Shown here: piece after piece, positions 25,209 to 34,303 of the stretch
Position numbering within the stretch: the first letter of the stretch is position 1
Layout: every line of letters begins with the position of its first letter
Origin: an uncultured Gluconobacter sp.
Lineage (GTDB): Bacteria; Pseudomonadota; Alphaproteobacteria; Acetobacterales; Acetobacteraceae
Length of the DNA stretch: 64,000 bases
Direction of reading: 5' to 3'
Assembly: GCA_937880175.1 (NCBI GenBank)
Contig: CALFLO010000077.1
Span: forward strand, 67,794 to 131,793
Notes under the pieces: generated by a model
Told to the model about the DNA's origin: nothing
Database searches by the model: none
What the model saw: the letters and a program-made list of their open reading frames with translations, nothing else
Translations under genes and position numbers: made by a program

Positions 25209-27548
25209 TCAGAAGCCGTAAGACACGCGGCCGCCGATGAAGCGCGGTGGCCCGGGGATGTAGAAATAGGTTGTTGTCGCCATGCCGCCGCTTTCGAAAA
25301 AGCTGCGGTTGAGCAGGTTCGAGGCGTAAACCGTGGCTTCCCACTTCCCCGATGAGGGGCGCAGGGTCGCATGGGCGCCAAGCAGGAAATAGGGCGGCAG
25401 GCGGTAGAAGCCCGTCCCGCCGACCGCGATGGCCTGACTGCCGCGATACGACCAGTCCGGCCCGATATCGAAGCCCAGCCCCGGCGTCAGTGACTGTCGC
25501 CATTCCGCCTGACCGTTCAGGGTCAGTTTGGGCTGTCCGTTATCCACGCCCGCGAAATTGCTGTTCACCGCTTTCCACACGCCCGTCTTGGCATAAGCGG
25601 CATTGGTGGCAGCGCGGTTGACGTTCAGGAAGTCCTGATAATTGCCGCGCTGCCAGCCGATATTCTGCGTCACGAAGACATGGCGCACCGGGTGGAACTC
25701 GATCGTGCCTTCAAAGCCCCAGCTTTCCGACTTCGGGACATTCGTGATTTCGCTGAGCGGTCCGTAATTCGGGATCAGCACTGTGCCCACGACCTGCTGG
25801 TTATGGAAATCGTTGTAAAAAGCAGCCCCGTTGAGGCGCAGGACGTTGGGGATCGGGTCGCTTTTGAAGCCAAGTTCGTAGGTCAGCACCGTCTCGGGGC
25901 CGAACGGGTCGAGCTGGGCCTGGATCTGGGTGTTGTTGGCGCTGAAGCCGCCAGGTTTGAAGCCCTTGCTCATCTTGTAATAGACGAGCGTGCTTTTCGT
26001 CGCCTGCCATGACACGCCGACCTGCCCTGCAAACTGCGCCGAAGCTGTGCTTTCGCCATGGAAGGATGTGGTCTTGCCGCCGAAAATTTCGGATGTGAGG
26101 CCGGGCAGGCTGCGATCGTCGATTTCATGCAGCAGACCTGCGAACAGCGTCACATTATGCGGCAGCCGGTAGCTGACATGCCCGAATTCGGACGTGCTTT
26201 CCTGATTCATGGTGAAAGACGTGGCCATCATGTAACCACGCGCCGCATAGTCGGTATAGTCGAAGAAGAAGCGCTGTTTCATGCGGCTGCGCTGATAGAA
26301 TGCGCCGACGACCCATTGCAGGCGGCTGTCGGGATTGCTCGATCCCAGACGCAGTTCCTGCGTGAAAGCGTTGGCGCTGATGGTGCGGTAGGTATCCGCT
26401 TCGGAGCGTGAGGTGCCGTCCTGATCGGTGTATTCGCCCTGCCGTTCGGTCTCGAACGCCGTGACTGACGTGACTTTCGCAAATCCGAAATCATGGTCCA
26501 TGTGCAGGTCCCAGCCCCAGAACTGGTTGTGCTCGCTGGGTTTGAGACCTTCGGGGCGTCCGATCAGATTGGCAAACTGCGGGCGTGAGGACCATTCGGC
26601 CTGTGTCTGGCCGAGCTGGGGCAGGCCGGTCGTGCCGATCAGGCGATGGATGGCCTGACTGGTGACAACCTGGCTGTTGTCCTGCACGAAATGGCCGGAG
26701 AGCAGGATCGTGGTGCGGTTGTCATCCGAGTGCCAGCGCAGCTTGCCGCGCAGGGCGTAGGAATCCGCGTCGCCAAGATGAGCGCCGTTCTGTGGGTCGG
26801 TCTGCCAGCCGCCGCCCTGCCGGATCTGCCCGGCCAGACGGAAATCCAGCCCCCTGGCGATCGGGCCGGAAATATAGGCCTCGCTTCGGCTGCGGGCGTA
26901 GGAGGCAATGTCCTGACTGGCGCCGTAATGCAGGGTGCTGGTCGGGTCCGCCGTGCGCAAACGGACTTCGCCGCCCGTGTCGGACTGCCCGTGCATGGTG
27001 CCAACGGGGCCGGGGGTGACGGTCGCATCCGCCAGATCGAACATCAGACCGCTCGACATGGTCGAGAACGCGAACGGCACGTCATCGAAATAGGTCATGA
27101 CGGTGGGGATGTTGTTCATCGTGAAGTCGTTGAAGCCGACGCCACGCAGATAGAAATTGGTCGAGGCCGTTCCGTTGATGGACTGGATCGTCAGGTTGGG
27201 CGCCACGCGCTCCAGATCGCGCAGGGTCACGACGCCGCGCTGGGTCAGGCGGTCAGCCGTCAGGCGCGTGTCTGCGTCCGGGGTGTGCTGGGCTGCGGCG
27301 AATGCGAAATCCGTGCGGCGCGCGGTGACGGCGATCGTCTCGGTGTCACGGGCCTGGATGGCGGTCGGGATGGCCTTGCGGGCGGCGGTGTTGTGCGAAA
27401 CGGCCTGCGCGACCGGACGATGGGCGCTGGCATGATGGGACGCTCCGGCCTTTCCCGCCCGAGGCTTTGCCTGCTCCGGCGGGGCCGCGAGGGCAAGGGA
27501 CGGGCCAAGGAGGCTGGCGCTCAGGAGAAGGGCCTTGCGAAGCGTCAT
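25209..27548 (-). CDS. TonB-dependent outer-membrane receptor, family A
   Basis: A 779-residue receptor with signal peptide (MTLRKALLLSASLLGPSLALA), a TonB-box-like stretch (ETIAVTARR) near residue 70, a plug domain (LRDLERVAPNLTIQSING, LRGVGFNDFTMNN) and a beta-barrel ending in the aromatic signature RVSYGF. It resembles the receptor at 52096-54420 throughout (for example RGVG-NDFT-N-P-VMTY and YGAS-DIASY), so the two are paralogs. Ligand unknown; no siderophore gene adjoins it. It diverges from another receptor at 27785. Confidence 0.9.
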   Translation of the reverse strand: MTLRKALLLSASLLGPSLALAAPPEQAKPRAGKAGASHHASAHRPVAQAVSHNTAARKAIPTAIQARDTETIAVTARRTDFAFAAAQHTPDADTRLTADRLTQRGVVTLRDLERVAPNLTIQSINGTASTNFYLRGVGFNDFTMNNIPTVMTYFDDVPFAFSTMSSGLMFDLADATVTPGPVGTMHGQSDTGGEVRLRTADPTSTLHYGASQDIASYARSRSEAYISGPIARGLDFRLAGQIRQGGGWQTDPQNGAHLGDADSYALRGKLRWHSDDNRTTILLSGHFVQDNSQVVTSQAIHRLIGTTGLPQLGQTQAEWSSRPQFANLIGRPEGLKPSEHNQFWGWDLHMDHDFGFAKVTSVTAFETERQGEYTDQDGTSRSEADTYRTISANAFTQELRLGSSNPDSRLQWVVGAFYQRSRMKQRFFFDYTDYAARGYMMATSFTMNQESTSEFGHVSYRLPHNVTLFAGLLHEIDDRSLPGLTSEIFGGKTTSFHGESTASAQFAGQVGVSWQATKSTLVYYKMSKGFKPGGFSANNTQIQAQLDPFGPETVLTYELGFKSDPIPNVLRLNGAAFYNDFHNQQVVGTVLIPNYGPLSEITNVPKSESWGFEGTIEFHPVRHVFVTQNIGWQRGNYQDFLNVNRAATNAAYAKTGVWKAVNSNFAGVDNGQPKLTLNGQAEWRQSLTPGLGFDIGPDWSYRGSQAIAVGGTGFYRLPPYFLLGAHATLRPSSGKWEATVYASNLLNRSFFESGGMATTTYFYIPGPPRFIGGRVSYGF

Positions 27549-27634
27549 GGAAAGGGCGGGTCTCCTGAAGAGGGGGCGCGGGTTGGGGCGCAGACTGCCC
27601 GAAAAAGGACAGGAAAGCCCGAAAAATCACCGCG

Positions 27635-27663
27635 CTTATATTGTACTTGTGCAACAGCGCCAA
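27635..27663 (-). promoter_or_regulatory. Sigma-70-like promoter of the family A receptor
   Basis: On the minus strand TTGGCG is separated by 17 nt from TATAAG. It lies about 90 bp upstream of the receptor start at 27548. Confidence 0.45.
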
Positions 27664-27710
27664 CGCGGAACGCAGAATGGCGTTCGGGGGCGCAGATTTC
27701 GCTTGAATCG

Positions 27711-27726
27711 TTATGATATAACATAA
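27711..27726. promoter_or_regulatory. AT-rich palindrome between divergent TonB receptors
   Basis: TTATGATATAACATAA is an imperfect palindrome (two mismatches) about 60 bp before the plus-strand receptor and 165 bp before the minus-strand one. It may be a regulator site for one or both genes. Confidence 0.35.
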
Positions 27727-27784
27727 TAAGAGAGCCGCTCTGACAAACCTTCGTCTCTGCCATATCCCCCTGTCCGGAGGCTTC

Positions 27785-30091
27785 ATGCCGTCTATTGTGT
27801 CTGCCCGTTCCTTTCTTCTGCTACTGGGCTGCACCACCGCCCTTGCCGATTCAGCCTTCGCGCAGTCGGTGACGCCCTCTGCGACCTCTTCCCAGACGAC
27901 TGCGGCTCCCGCTGACGCCCAGACGGACGATGAGTCGGCCACGGCCCGCTCCAGCTTCGGTCATGCCGACGACCAGCACGGAACGACCACCACGGAAATC
28001 AGCCGCTCAGGCTCGGATGACGTGACCGTCAACGCCCATCTCGAGCGCGCGCGCGCAGCGCTTCAGCCTTCGACGGGTGCGACGACCTATAATTTCTCGC
28101 GTCAGGCCATCGAGACCAATCCGGGTGGCGATAACGCGACGATGAACACCCTGCTGCTGCAGGCTCCGGGCGTGGCGCAGGACAGCTACGGCCAGATCCA
28201 TGTCCGCGGCGATCACAATGAAGTGCAGTTCCGCCTCGACGGTGTGGCGCTTCCCGAAGGCATGAGCGTTTTCGGACAGACGCTCATGACGCGCTTCGCC
28301 CATTCGATGTCGCTCACGACAGGCGCCCTGCCGAGTGAGTACGGCTTCCTTCAGGCTGGTGTGATCGATATCAACACCAAGAACGGCTACTCCGATGCCG
28401 GTGGTGACGTGTCGATCTATGGCGGTGCACGCGACTATTTCTTCCCGTCCGTGCAGTTCGGTGGCCATCACGGCAAGTGGGACTGGTTTGCGACGGGTGA
28501 TTTCGTGCACAACCGCGTCGGTATCGAAAACACGACGCCAAGCTTCAACGCGATCCACGATCTGACGAACCAGTATCACTTCCTGGGTCACGGTCGTTAC
28601 ACGGTCGATGAGAACACCCGGATCAGCTTCACGGCCGGTGTGTCCAATGCCGAGTACCAGCTTCCCAACAATCCGGGGCAGCAGCGTCAGTTCGCCAATC
28701 CGTCCTTTGCGGGCAGCGACCTGTCCCAGCAGCTTTACGGTAATGGCGACAGCTCGAGCCTGACCGAGCATCAGAAGGAAATCACGGATTTCGGCATCCT
28801 GTCCCTGCAGAAGGACATGGGTAAGCTGAGCTTCCAGACCTCCGCTGTCATGCGGTACAGCTCCCTGCGCTATTCGCCCGATCCGCTGGGCGATCTCGTC
28901 TATAACGGTATTGCGCAGCGTGCGGCCCGTTCGGTGTTCTCAACCGGAACGCAGTCCGATGCCACATGGCAGGCCGCGAAGGACCACACGGTCCGCTTCG
29001 GCTATCAGATCTATGTGGAACGAAACGTTTCCAAATCGGATTCGACGGTCTATCCGCAGAACGGTGAAGATGGTGACGGCAATGCGGTTTATTCCGATAA
29101 CCCGCTCACCATTCATGATGGTACGGGCCGTACCGGCTGGATGTACGGACTTTACGCACAGGACGAGTGGCGTCCGCTGAAGAACCTGACGATCAATTAT
29201 GGTCTGCGGTTTGATGGTGTGGATGAGTACACCCACGCCAAGCAGGTCAGCCCGCGCCTGAACATCGTCTACAAGCCCTGGCATGGCGGGACGTTCCATG
29301 CGGGTTACTCCCGTTATTTCACGCCGCCGCCGTTCGAGCTGGTGGGTGGCACGTCGCTCAACAAGTTCGCCAACACGTCTGCCGCTCCGGGAACATTCCA
29401 GAACAGTAACGTAAAGGCCGAGCGCGATCATTACTTCGATGCGGGCTTCTCCCAGACGATCCTGCCGGGTTGGCATGCGTCCTTCGATGCGTATGTGAAG
29501 CTGGCCAAGAACATGATCGACGAAGGGCAGTTCGGCTCCCCCGTCATCCTGTCGGCGTTCAACTATCGTCGCGGCCAGGTTCATGGTTATGAATTCGCCA
29601 CGGACTATACCCGCGGCGCCTTCAGCGTGTACGGCAACTTCTCCTGGTCGCGTGCCATCGGCAAGGATATCACCACGGCCCAGTGGAACTTCGATCCGGA
29701 CGATCTTGCCTATACCAGCAAGCGCTGGATCCATCTGGATCACGATCAGCGCTGGACCGCTTCTGCGGGTGGAAGCTATTCGTTCTTCCACAGGACCGGG
29801 CACCCCCTGCGCCTGTCCGCCACGATGGTTTATGGCAGCGGTCTGCGGGCTGACGGCGCAACGCCGAACGGGGCTTCCGTGCCGCAGTATGCGACATTCA
29901 ACCTGTCACTGGTCCAGTCCTTCAAGGATCTGTTCCAGGTGCCGTTCCTCAAGCGGACCCAGCTTCGTCTGGATGTGACCAATCTGTTTGACCGGACCTA
30001 TCTGCTGCGTGATGGCAGTGGCATCGGCGTGGGCGCACCGCAGTACGGTCTGCGTCGCACGATCCTCACCGGGATCGACCAGCGTTTCTGA
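27785..30091 (+). CDS. TonB-dependent outer-membrane receptor, family B
   Basis: A 768-residue receptor with a signal peptide (cleavage near AFAQS), an acidic/Ser-rich linker, a TonB-box-like DDVTVNAH, a plug domain (GQIHVRGDHNEVQFRLDGVALP) and a barrel ending YGLRRTILTGIDQRF. It is clearly related to the receptor at 46127-48361 (shared pattern of VRG-H, G-LP-G--FGQ and DLT/GQFG). Good ribosome site GGAGG. Ligand unknown; related receptors are often called Oar-like or porin-like TonB receptors. Confidence 0.9.
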   Translation: MPSIVSARSFLLLLGCTTALADSAFAQSVTPSATSSQTTAAPADAQTDDESATARSSFGHADDQHGTTTTEISRSGSDDVTVNAHLERARAALQPSTGATTYNFSRQAIETNPGGDNATMNTLLLQAPGVAQDSYGQIHVRGDHNEVQFRLDGVALPEGMSVFGQTLMTRFAHSMSLTTGALPSEYGFLQAGVIDINTKNGYSDAGGDVSIYGGARDYFFPSVQFGGHHGKWDWFATGDFVHNRVGIENTTPSFNAIHDLTNQYHFLGHGRYTVDENTRISFTAGVSNAEYQLPNNPGQQRQFANPSFAGSDLSQQLYGNGDSSSLTEHQKEITDFGILSLQKDMGKLSFQTSAVMRYSSLRYSPDPLGDLVYNGIAQRAARSVFSTGTQSDATWQAAKDHTVRFGYQIYVERNVSKSDSTVYPQNGEDGDGNAVYSDNPLTIHDGTGRTGWMYGLYAQDEWRPLKNLTINYGLRFDGVDEYTHAKQVSPRLNIVYKPWHGGTFHAGYSRYFTPPPFELVGGTSLNKFANTSAAPGTFQNSNVKAERDHYFDAGFSQTILPGWHASFDAYVKLAKNMIDEGQFGSPVILSAFNYRRGQVHGYEFATDYTRGAFSVYGNFSWSRAIGKDITTAQWNFDPDDLAYTSKRWIHLDHDQRWTASAGGSYSFFHRTGHPLRLSATMVYGSGLRADGATPNGASVPQYATFNLSLVQSFKDLFQVPFLKRTQLRLDVTNLFDRTYLLRDGSGIGVGAPQYGLRRTILTGIDQRF

Positions 30092-30101
30092 AGTCAGTCA
30101 C

Positions 30102-30125
30102 CTGACGGGTTGAAAGACCCGTCAG
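30102..30125 (+). terminator. Hairpin after the family B receptor
   Basis: CTGACGGGT and ACCCGTCAG form a 9-bp perfect stem with a 6-nt loop just after the receptor stop; CCGGT/ACCGG follows. No long T run, so terminator strength is uncertain. Confidence 0.55.
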
Positions 30126-30172
30126 TTCAGCCCGGTCGCAGGACCGGTTATCATGCCGGCTGCTAGATCTTC

Positions 30173-31963
30173 CTAAAGAAGTGCCTGGCACTGGATTTTT
30201 TCGAGAGCGGCCGGAATTTCCATGATCGGAACCGCCTCGCACAGAAAATCTCCCTGCACGAAATCACATTCCATTTCCAGCAGCGCGCGGACCTGCGGGG
30301 CATTCCCGATCCCCTCCGCCACGACCTTGCGCCCGAGACTGTGGACGATGTCGATCACGCCCTTGATGATCGCCGCATCCGTCCCGTGACGTTCCAGCCC
30401 GGCGACAAAGGCCCGGTTGATCTTTACGGAATCGAACGTGATGGTCTTGAGATGCGTCAGGGACGCGAACCCTGTTCCAAAATCATCAAGGGAAATCTGG
30501 ATCCCTTTCCGGTGCAGGGTATCGAGTTCCTGTTCGACCTGCTTGTGGTGCGGGCGCGAGAAAATATTCTCGGTGATTTCGAGAGCCAGGGTGTTGAGCG
30601 GGACGTCCATTTCCTCGGCAAGAAGCGCGATTTTCTGGAAGAAATCACCGCCCTCGAAATCGCAGGCGGTGATGTTGATGGCGATGCGTTCGAAATTGAT
30701 GTTCTGGTCGTGAAGCCTGCGCATGTCCTGCATGACCTGCCGCATGACGAACGTGTTCAGCGTCAGCGTCAGTCTGGGGTCTTCAAAAACTTCCGGAAAA
30801 TACTGCGGGGAGAGAACGCTGTGCTGCGGATGGTCCCAGTGCAGAAGCGCTTCGAAAGAAATGTTCCCGGGCATGCTTAGCGAAAAGATGGGCTGGTAAA
30901 AAACCTCGATGCTTCGGTCACGCAGGCTGGTCTGGACCCGTCTGCGCAGCCGCGCTGCGTGATCAAGCCGCTCTTCCATTACGGTATGGTATTCCCGGAT
31001 ACGGTTCCGCCCGCTCGTCTTGGCGGCATAGAGTGCGAGATCGGCACACTTCAGAAGCTCCTTTTCCCGGGCATCGGGCATGGGAACGCAGACATAGCCG
31101 ATGCTGACGGTGCAGGCATGGGTCATGGTGCGGTTGCGGAAACTGAAACGCATCTGCTCAAGGATGTCCGTGAGCATTTTTTCAAACAGGGCCGGACAGT
31201 CGCCCGTCATGAGGATGGCGAATTCGTCACCGCCGATGCGGGCGATGAAACAGGTGTCGCTCTGGAAAGACTGGAGTTTTTCGGCGACCTTGCGCAGCAG
31301 GCGATCCCCGGAATCATGTCCGGACGTGTCGTTGATCGTCTTGAAGGTATCGATGTCAAGCAGGGCAAGGCAGATATGCCCTGTGGTACTTGTCCGCAAG
31401 ATCCTGCGCAGGGTGTGGGAGAAGTGCAGCCGGTTGGAAATTTTGGTCAGGAAGTCTGTATTGACGGCGTTCTGGAGCTTCTGGCGACTGGATTTCAGGT
31501 GGTTTTCGGCCTGTTTGCGGGCCGTGATATCGAAGCGGATGGCCACATAGCTCGTGACCTTGCCGCTTTCCGAAATATGCGGAACGATGGTCGTATCAAC
31601 CCAGTACAGGGAGCCATCGCGGCGGCGGTTGCAGATCTCGCCGTGCCAGACATGGCCTGAGGCGATGGTCCGGTACATCTGCCGGAAGAATTTCCCGTCA
31701 TGCTGTTTTGAGCGCAGCATCCGGTGATCCTGCCCGATCAGTTCTTCGCGGGTATAGCCGCTGATTTGCTCGAAGCGGCTGTTGACGGACAGGATGCGGC
31801 CGCGGGTGTCGGTAATGGCAACAATGGCGGAACAGTCCAGGGCATGAAGAACAAAATCGTCACGGACGCCCTGAGGCCAGTTCTTCACATAATTCAGGCT
31901 TCTCCTGAAATCATCCTCTTGTTTGTCCATCACCCGGGCTGACTCTCTCGATAGGAGATACAT
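30173..31963 (-). CDS. PAS-GGDEF-EAL cyclic-di-GMP signalling protein
   Basis: A 596-residue cytoplasmic protein. A PAS domain covers about 40-150 with a PAC motif (GSLYWVDTTI), a GGDEF domain about 165-335 with intact GGDEF at 244-248, and an EAL domain about 345-590. EAL residues E371, N430, E462, D493-D494, K514 and E550 are present, but the usual EGVE motif reads EGIG. There is no RxxD inhibitory site before GGDEF. It may make, break or switch c-di-GMP according to the PAS signal; in acetic acid bacteria this often bears on cellulose or biofilm. ATG 31930 is an alternative start. Confidence 0.9.
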   Translation of the reverse strand: MYLLSRESARVMDKQEDDFRRSLNYVKNWPQGVRDDFVLHALDCSAIVAITDTRGRILSVNSRFEQISGYTREELIGQDHRMLRSKQHDGKFFRQMYRTIASGHVWHGEICNRRRDGSLYWVDTTIVPHISESGKVTSYVAIRFDITARKQAENHLKSSRQKLQNAVNTDFLTKISNRLHFSHTLRRILRTSTTGHICLALLDIDTFKTINDTSGHDSGDRLLRKVAEKLQSFQSDTCFIARIGGDEFAILMTGDCPALFEKMLTDILEQMRFSFRNRTMTHACTVSIGYVCVPMPDAREKELLKCADLALYAAKTSGRNRIREYHTVMEERLDHAARLRRRVQTSLRDRSIEVFYQPIFSLSMPGNISFEALLHWDHPQHSVLSPQYFPEVFEDPRLTLTLNTFVMRQVMQDMRRLHDQNINFERIAINITACDFEGGDFFQKIALLAEEMDVPLNTLALEITENIFSRPHHKQVEQELDTLHRKGIQISLDDFGTGFASLTHLKTITFDSVKINRAFVAGLERHGTDAAIIKGVIDIVHSLGRKVVAEGIGNAPQVRALLEMECDFVQGDFLCEAVPIMEIPAALEKIQCQALL

Positions 31964-32142
31964 CGAGTATCATACAATAATTAAACGTTCGTTAAAAGAG
32001 CACCTTCTATTCCGGGTCGGATTCTGTGGATTTGTTGTAAAGTTTTTTTTCTGCTCTGCCGATCATGTCAGCTTTTATTTAATATTTTCAGTAGAGCGGT
32101 TTTTTTTCTGCCGTCTGATGTGACGGCCTGTCCCGTCTCCGC

Positions 32143-32826
32143 TTACAGTTCGGCCCACTGTCGGAGCAGGTTGTGATAGGTCGAAGTCAGGCCGAGGACG
32201 GCGGGATGGCTGTCGGGCAGGGCCTTTCGGGTTTCGATGATGGAGCAGTCGAAGTCGTAGAGCAGCCTGCGCTTCGTGTCATCGCGGACCATCGACTGGG
32301 ACCAGAAGAACGAGGCCCAGCGACTGCCGCTCGTGATCCGGTTGACGCTGTGCAGGCTGGTCGAGGGATAGAGCACCATGTCGCCCGCCGGGAGCTTCAC
32401 GCTCTGGATGCCGTAAGTGTCCTGAATGACGAGTTCGCCACCTTCGTACTCATCAGGCCCGGTGAGAAACAGGGTAGAGGACACATCCGTGCGGATGCGC
32501 ATTCCGGCGCCCGGGATGGGGCGGATGGCGTTATCCACATGGGCGTCAAAATGCATGCCGGTATCGTAGCGGTTGAAGAGCGGCGGGTAGACGCGCAGGG
32601 GCAATGCGGCGCTGTTGAACGTCGGGTTTCGGCCCAGCGCACGCAGGACGATCTCGCCGAGTTCACGACATTCGGGAGAGTCCTGCGGGATCTGGAGGTT
32701 CAGCTTGGCCTTCGCGGACTGTTCTCCTGCCGTGACGCGCCCATCTGTCCATTCCGCGGCTTCCAGCCTGTCGCGGAAATAGCGGACTTCTTCGGGAGAG
32801 AGGACATTCGGAATGTGGATCAGCAT
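32143..32826 (-). CDS. piuC: PiuC-type Fe(II)/2-oxoglutarate dioxygenase (PKHD hydroxylase)
   Basis: A 227-residue enzyme of the PKHD/PiuC/YbiX family. Iron ligands are H96 and D98 (AHVD) and H159 (SLHSV), with R169 for 2-oxoglutarate. PiuC genes usually accompany TonB siderophore receptors and are iron-repressed; here a Fur-like box lies 35-55 bp upstream, although the Fiu-like receptor and Sel1 gene that normally go with it are 25 kb away. Its substrate is unknown in the family. Confidence 0.9.
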   Translation of the reverse strand: MLIHIPNVLSPEEVRYFRDRLEAAEWTDGRVTAGEQSAKAKLNLQIPQDSPECRELGEIVLRALGRNPTFNSAALPLRVYPPLFNRYDTGMHFDAHVDNAIRPIPGAGMRIRTDVSSTLFLTGPDEYEGGELVIQDTYGIQSVKLPAGDMVLYPSTSLHSVNRITSGSRWASFFWSQSMVRDDTKRRLLYDFDCSIIETRKALPDSHPAVLGLTSTYHNLLRQWAEL

Positions 32827-32859
32827 GGGCGTCGGGCCTTGAAGACGGGCGGAGTTGAA

Positions 32860-32880
32860 ATGAGAATGACTCTTATCATG
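32860..32880. promoter_or_regulatory. Fur-like box between piuC and RND operon
   Basis: TGAGAATGACTCTTATCA matches the Fur-type inverted pattern and shares TGAGAATGACTCT with the box before exbB. It is 35-55 bp upstream of the dioxygenase start and about 53 bp upstream of the RND outer-membrane gene. Confidence 0.7.
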
Positions 32881-32932
32881 GAGTCATAAGGCCCTTTGGA
32901 GAGGGGAGCAATCGGAACGGGAGGCGGGTATC

Positions 32933-34303
32933 GTGTTCCGCAGCAGGGAGCAGTGGTCTTATTTCCTTTCGTTGACACGTCCGGCGGGGCGGGGGATGAG
33001 ACGGAATATGGCATTTCATTCCCTTTGCGTTGCGCGGTGTACAGGGGTGTCGCGTGGGTTGCTGGCCGGCGTGGCGCTCATGGTGGTGGTCTGCATTACC
33101 GGTGCGGAACACAGCCGCGCCGAAGGCGGTATCGTGGCGCCACTTTCGGTTCATGATGCGATTGCCGCCGCCTGGAAAACCGACCCCGTGCGGATCGAGC
33201 TTGAGGTTAATCAGGACTCTGCCGACGCACGGGCGAAGGCGGCGCAGTCCTGGTTCGCAGGCGGTCCGACGCTGACGGGCGATTACTATGATGACCGCAT
33301 CAGCGGGGACAATCATGGGTACATCACCTGGCAGGGCGGTGTTTCCGTGCCGCTCTGGCTGCCGGGTCAGGGGACAGCCACCGAGAACGTGGCGAAGGCC
33401 GAGGCGAAGACGGCGACCGTTCGCCTCGATGTCGAGCGGATGTCGATTGCGGTGCGGGTCGTGGATGCGACGGGCGCTGCGATCATGGCCATGCGTCGAC
33501 AGACGGCGGCTCTGGCGACGGTGGCGGCGCTCCGGCGGATCGAGGGGGATGTGCAGCGGGCCGGGCATGTGGGTGAGATCGCGGTGTCGGACCAGCAGGC
33601 GGTAGAGGCGCAACTGGCGCAGGCCCGCAGCGAAGCGGACATGGCGGCCGAAGAAATCGAAACCACGGCGAGCCAGTTGCGGACGCTGACGGGGCTCCCC
33701 GGTGTTCCGGATATCACGCAGGCGGATGAGCACTGGCTGGGGCTGACGCGGGCCAATGATGCGCGCTGGGTCGAGGATGTCGATCCGCGGGTGCGGGCGA
33801 CACATCAGGCCGTCATTGCCGCGCAGAACCAGATGAAGCTGGCGCGCAAAAGCTTCATGCCCAATCCGGAAGTGGGCGTCGATGCGATCGATCAGGGGCA
33901 GTTTGGCAGCCCGTGGGATACGCAGGTGGGTGTCAATCTGCGGGTGCCGCTGCCGAGCGCTGTGACGAATACGCCGCAGGAATCCGCCGCCCGTGACCGC
34001 ATGGCGGCGGCGACACGGCAGGAAGTCGAAGCGCGCCGGGCCGTGCGGAACGAAATGGCGCAGGTGCGCGCGCATCTGGTGGCGGCGACGGGATCTCTGT
34101 CCAATTCGCGGGTCGAGGCGAGTTCCATGCTGCACCGCGCGGATGGGATGGAGCGCTCCTGGCGGGTGGGTGAGACCCCGCTGATTGAGGCGTTGCGGGC
34201 CCGGATGGACGCGTATCGGGCGCTGCTGGATCTGAATCGTGCGGAGATCGCCTGGCACGCGGCGATCATCCGGATGGGAATTGCGACGGGGACCATTCCA
34301 TGA
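32933..34303 (+). CDS. TolC/CzcC-like outer-membrane efflux protein
   Basis: A 456-residue outer-membrane factor with long coiled-coil-like heptad regions rich in Ala, Gln and Arg (for example RRIEGDVQRAG, MAAEEIETTASQLRTLTGLP), typical of the OEP family. The signal peptide hydrophobic core is GLLAGVALMVVVCITGA with cleavage near SRAEGG. GTG 32933 has a strong GGGAGG at 8 nt but gives a long n-region; ATG 32996, preceded by a G-rich stretch, would give a normal signal peptide. First gene of the tripartite efflux operon, with a Fur-like box upstream. Confidence 0.85.
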   Translation: MFRSREQWSYFLSLTRPAGRGMRRNMAFHSLCVARCTGVSRGLLAGVALMVVVCITGAEHSRAEGGIVAPLSVHDAIAAAWKTDPVRIELEVNQDSADARAKAAQSWFAGGPTLTGDYYDDRISGDNHGYITWQGGVSVPLWLPGQGTATENVAKAEAKTATVRLDVERMSIAVRVVDATGAAIMAMRRQTAALATVAALRRIEGDVQRAGHVGEIAVSDQQAVEAQLAQARSEADMAAEEIETTASQLRTLTGLPGVPDITQADEHWLGLTRANDARWVEDVDPRVRATHQAVIAAQNQMKLARKSFMPNPEVGVDAIDQGQFGSPWDTQVGVNLRVPLPSAVTNTPQESAARDRMAAATRQEVEARRAVRNEMAQVRAHLVAATGSLSNSRVEASSMLHRADGMERSWRVGETPLIEALRARMDAYRALLDLNRAEIAWHAAIIRMGIATGTIP

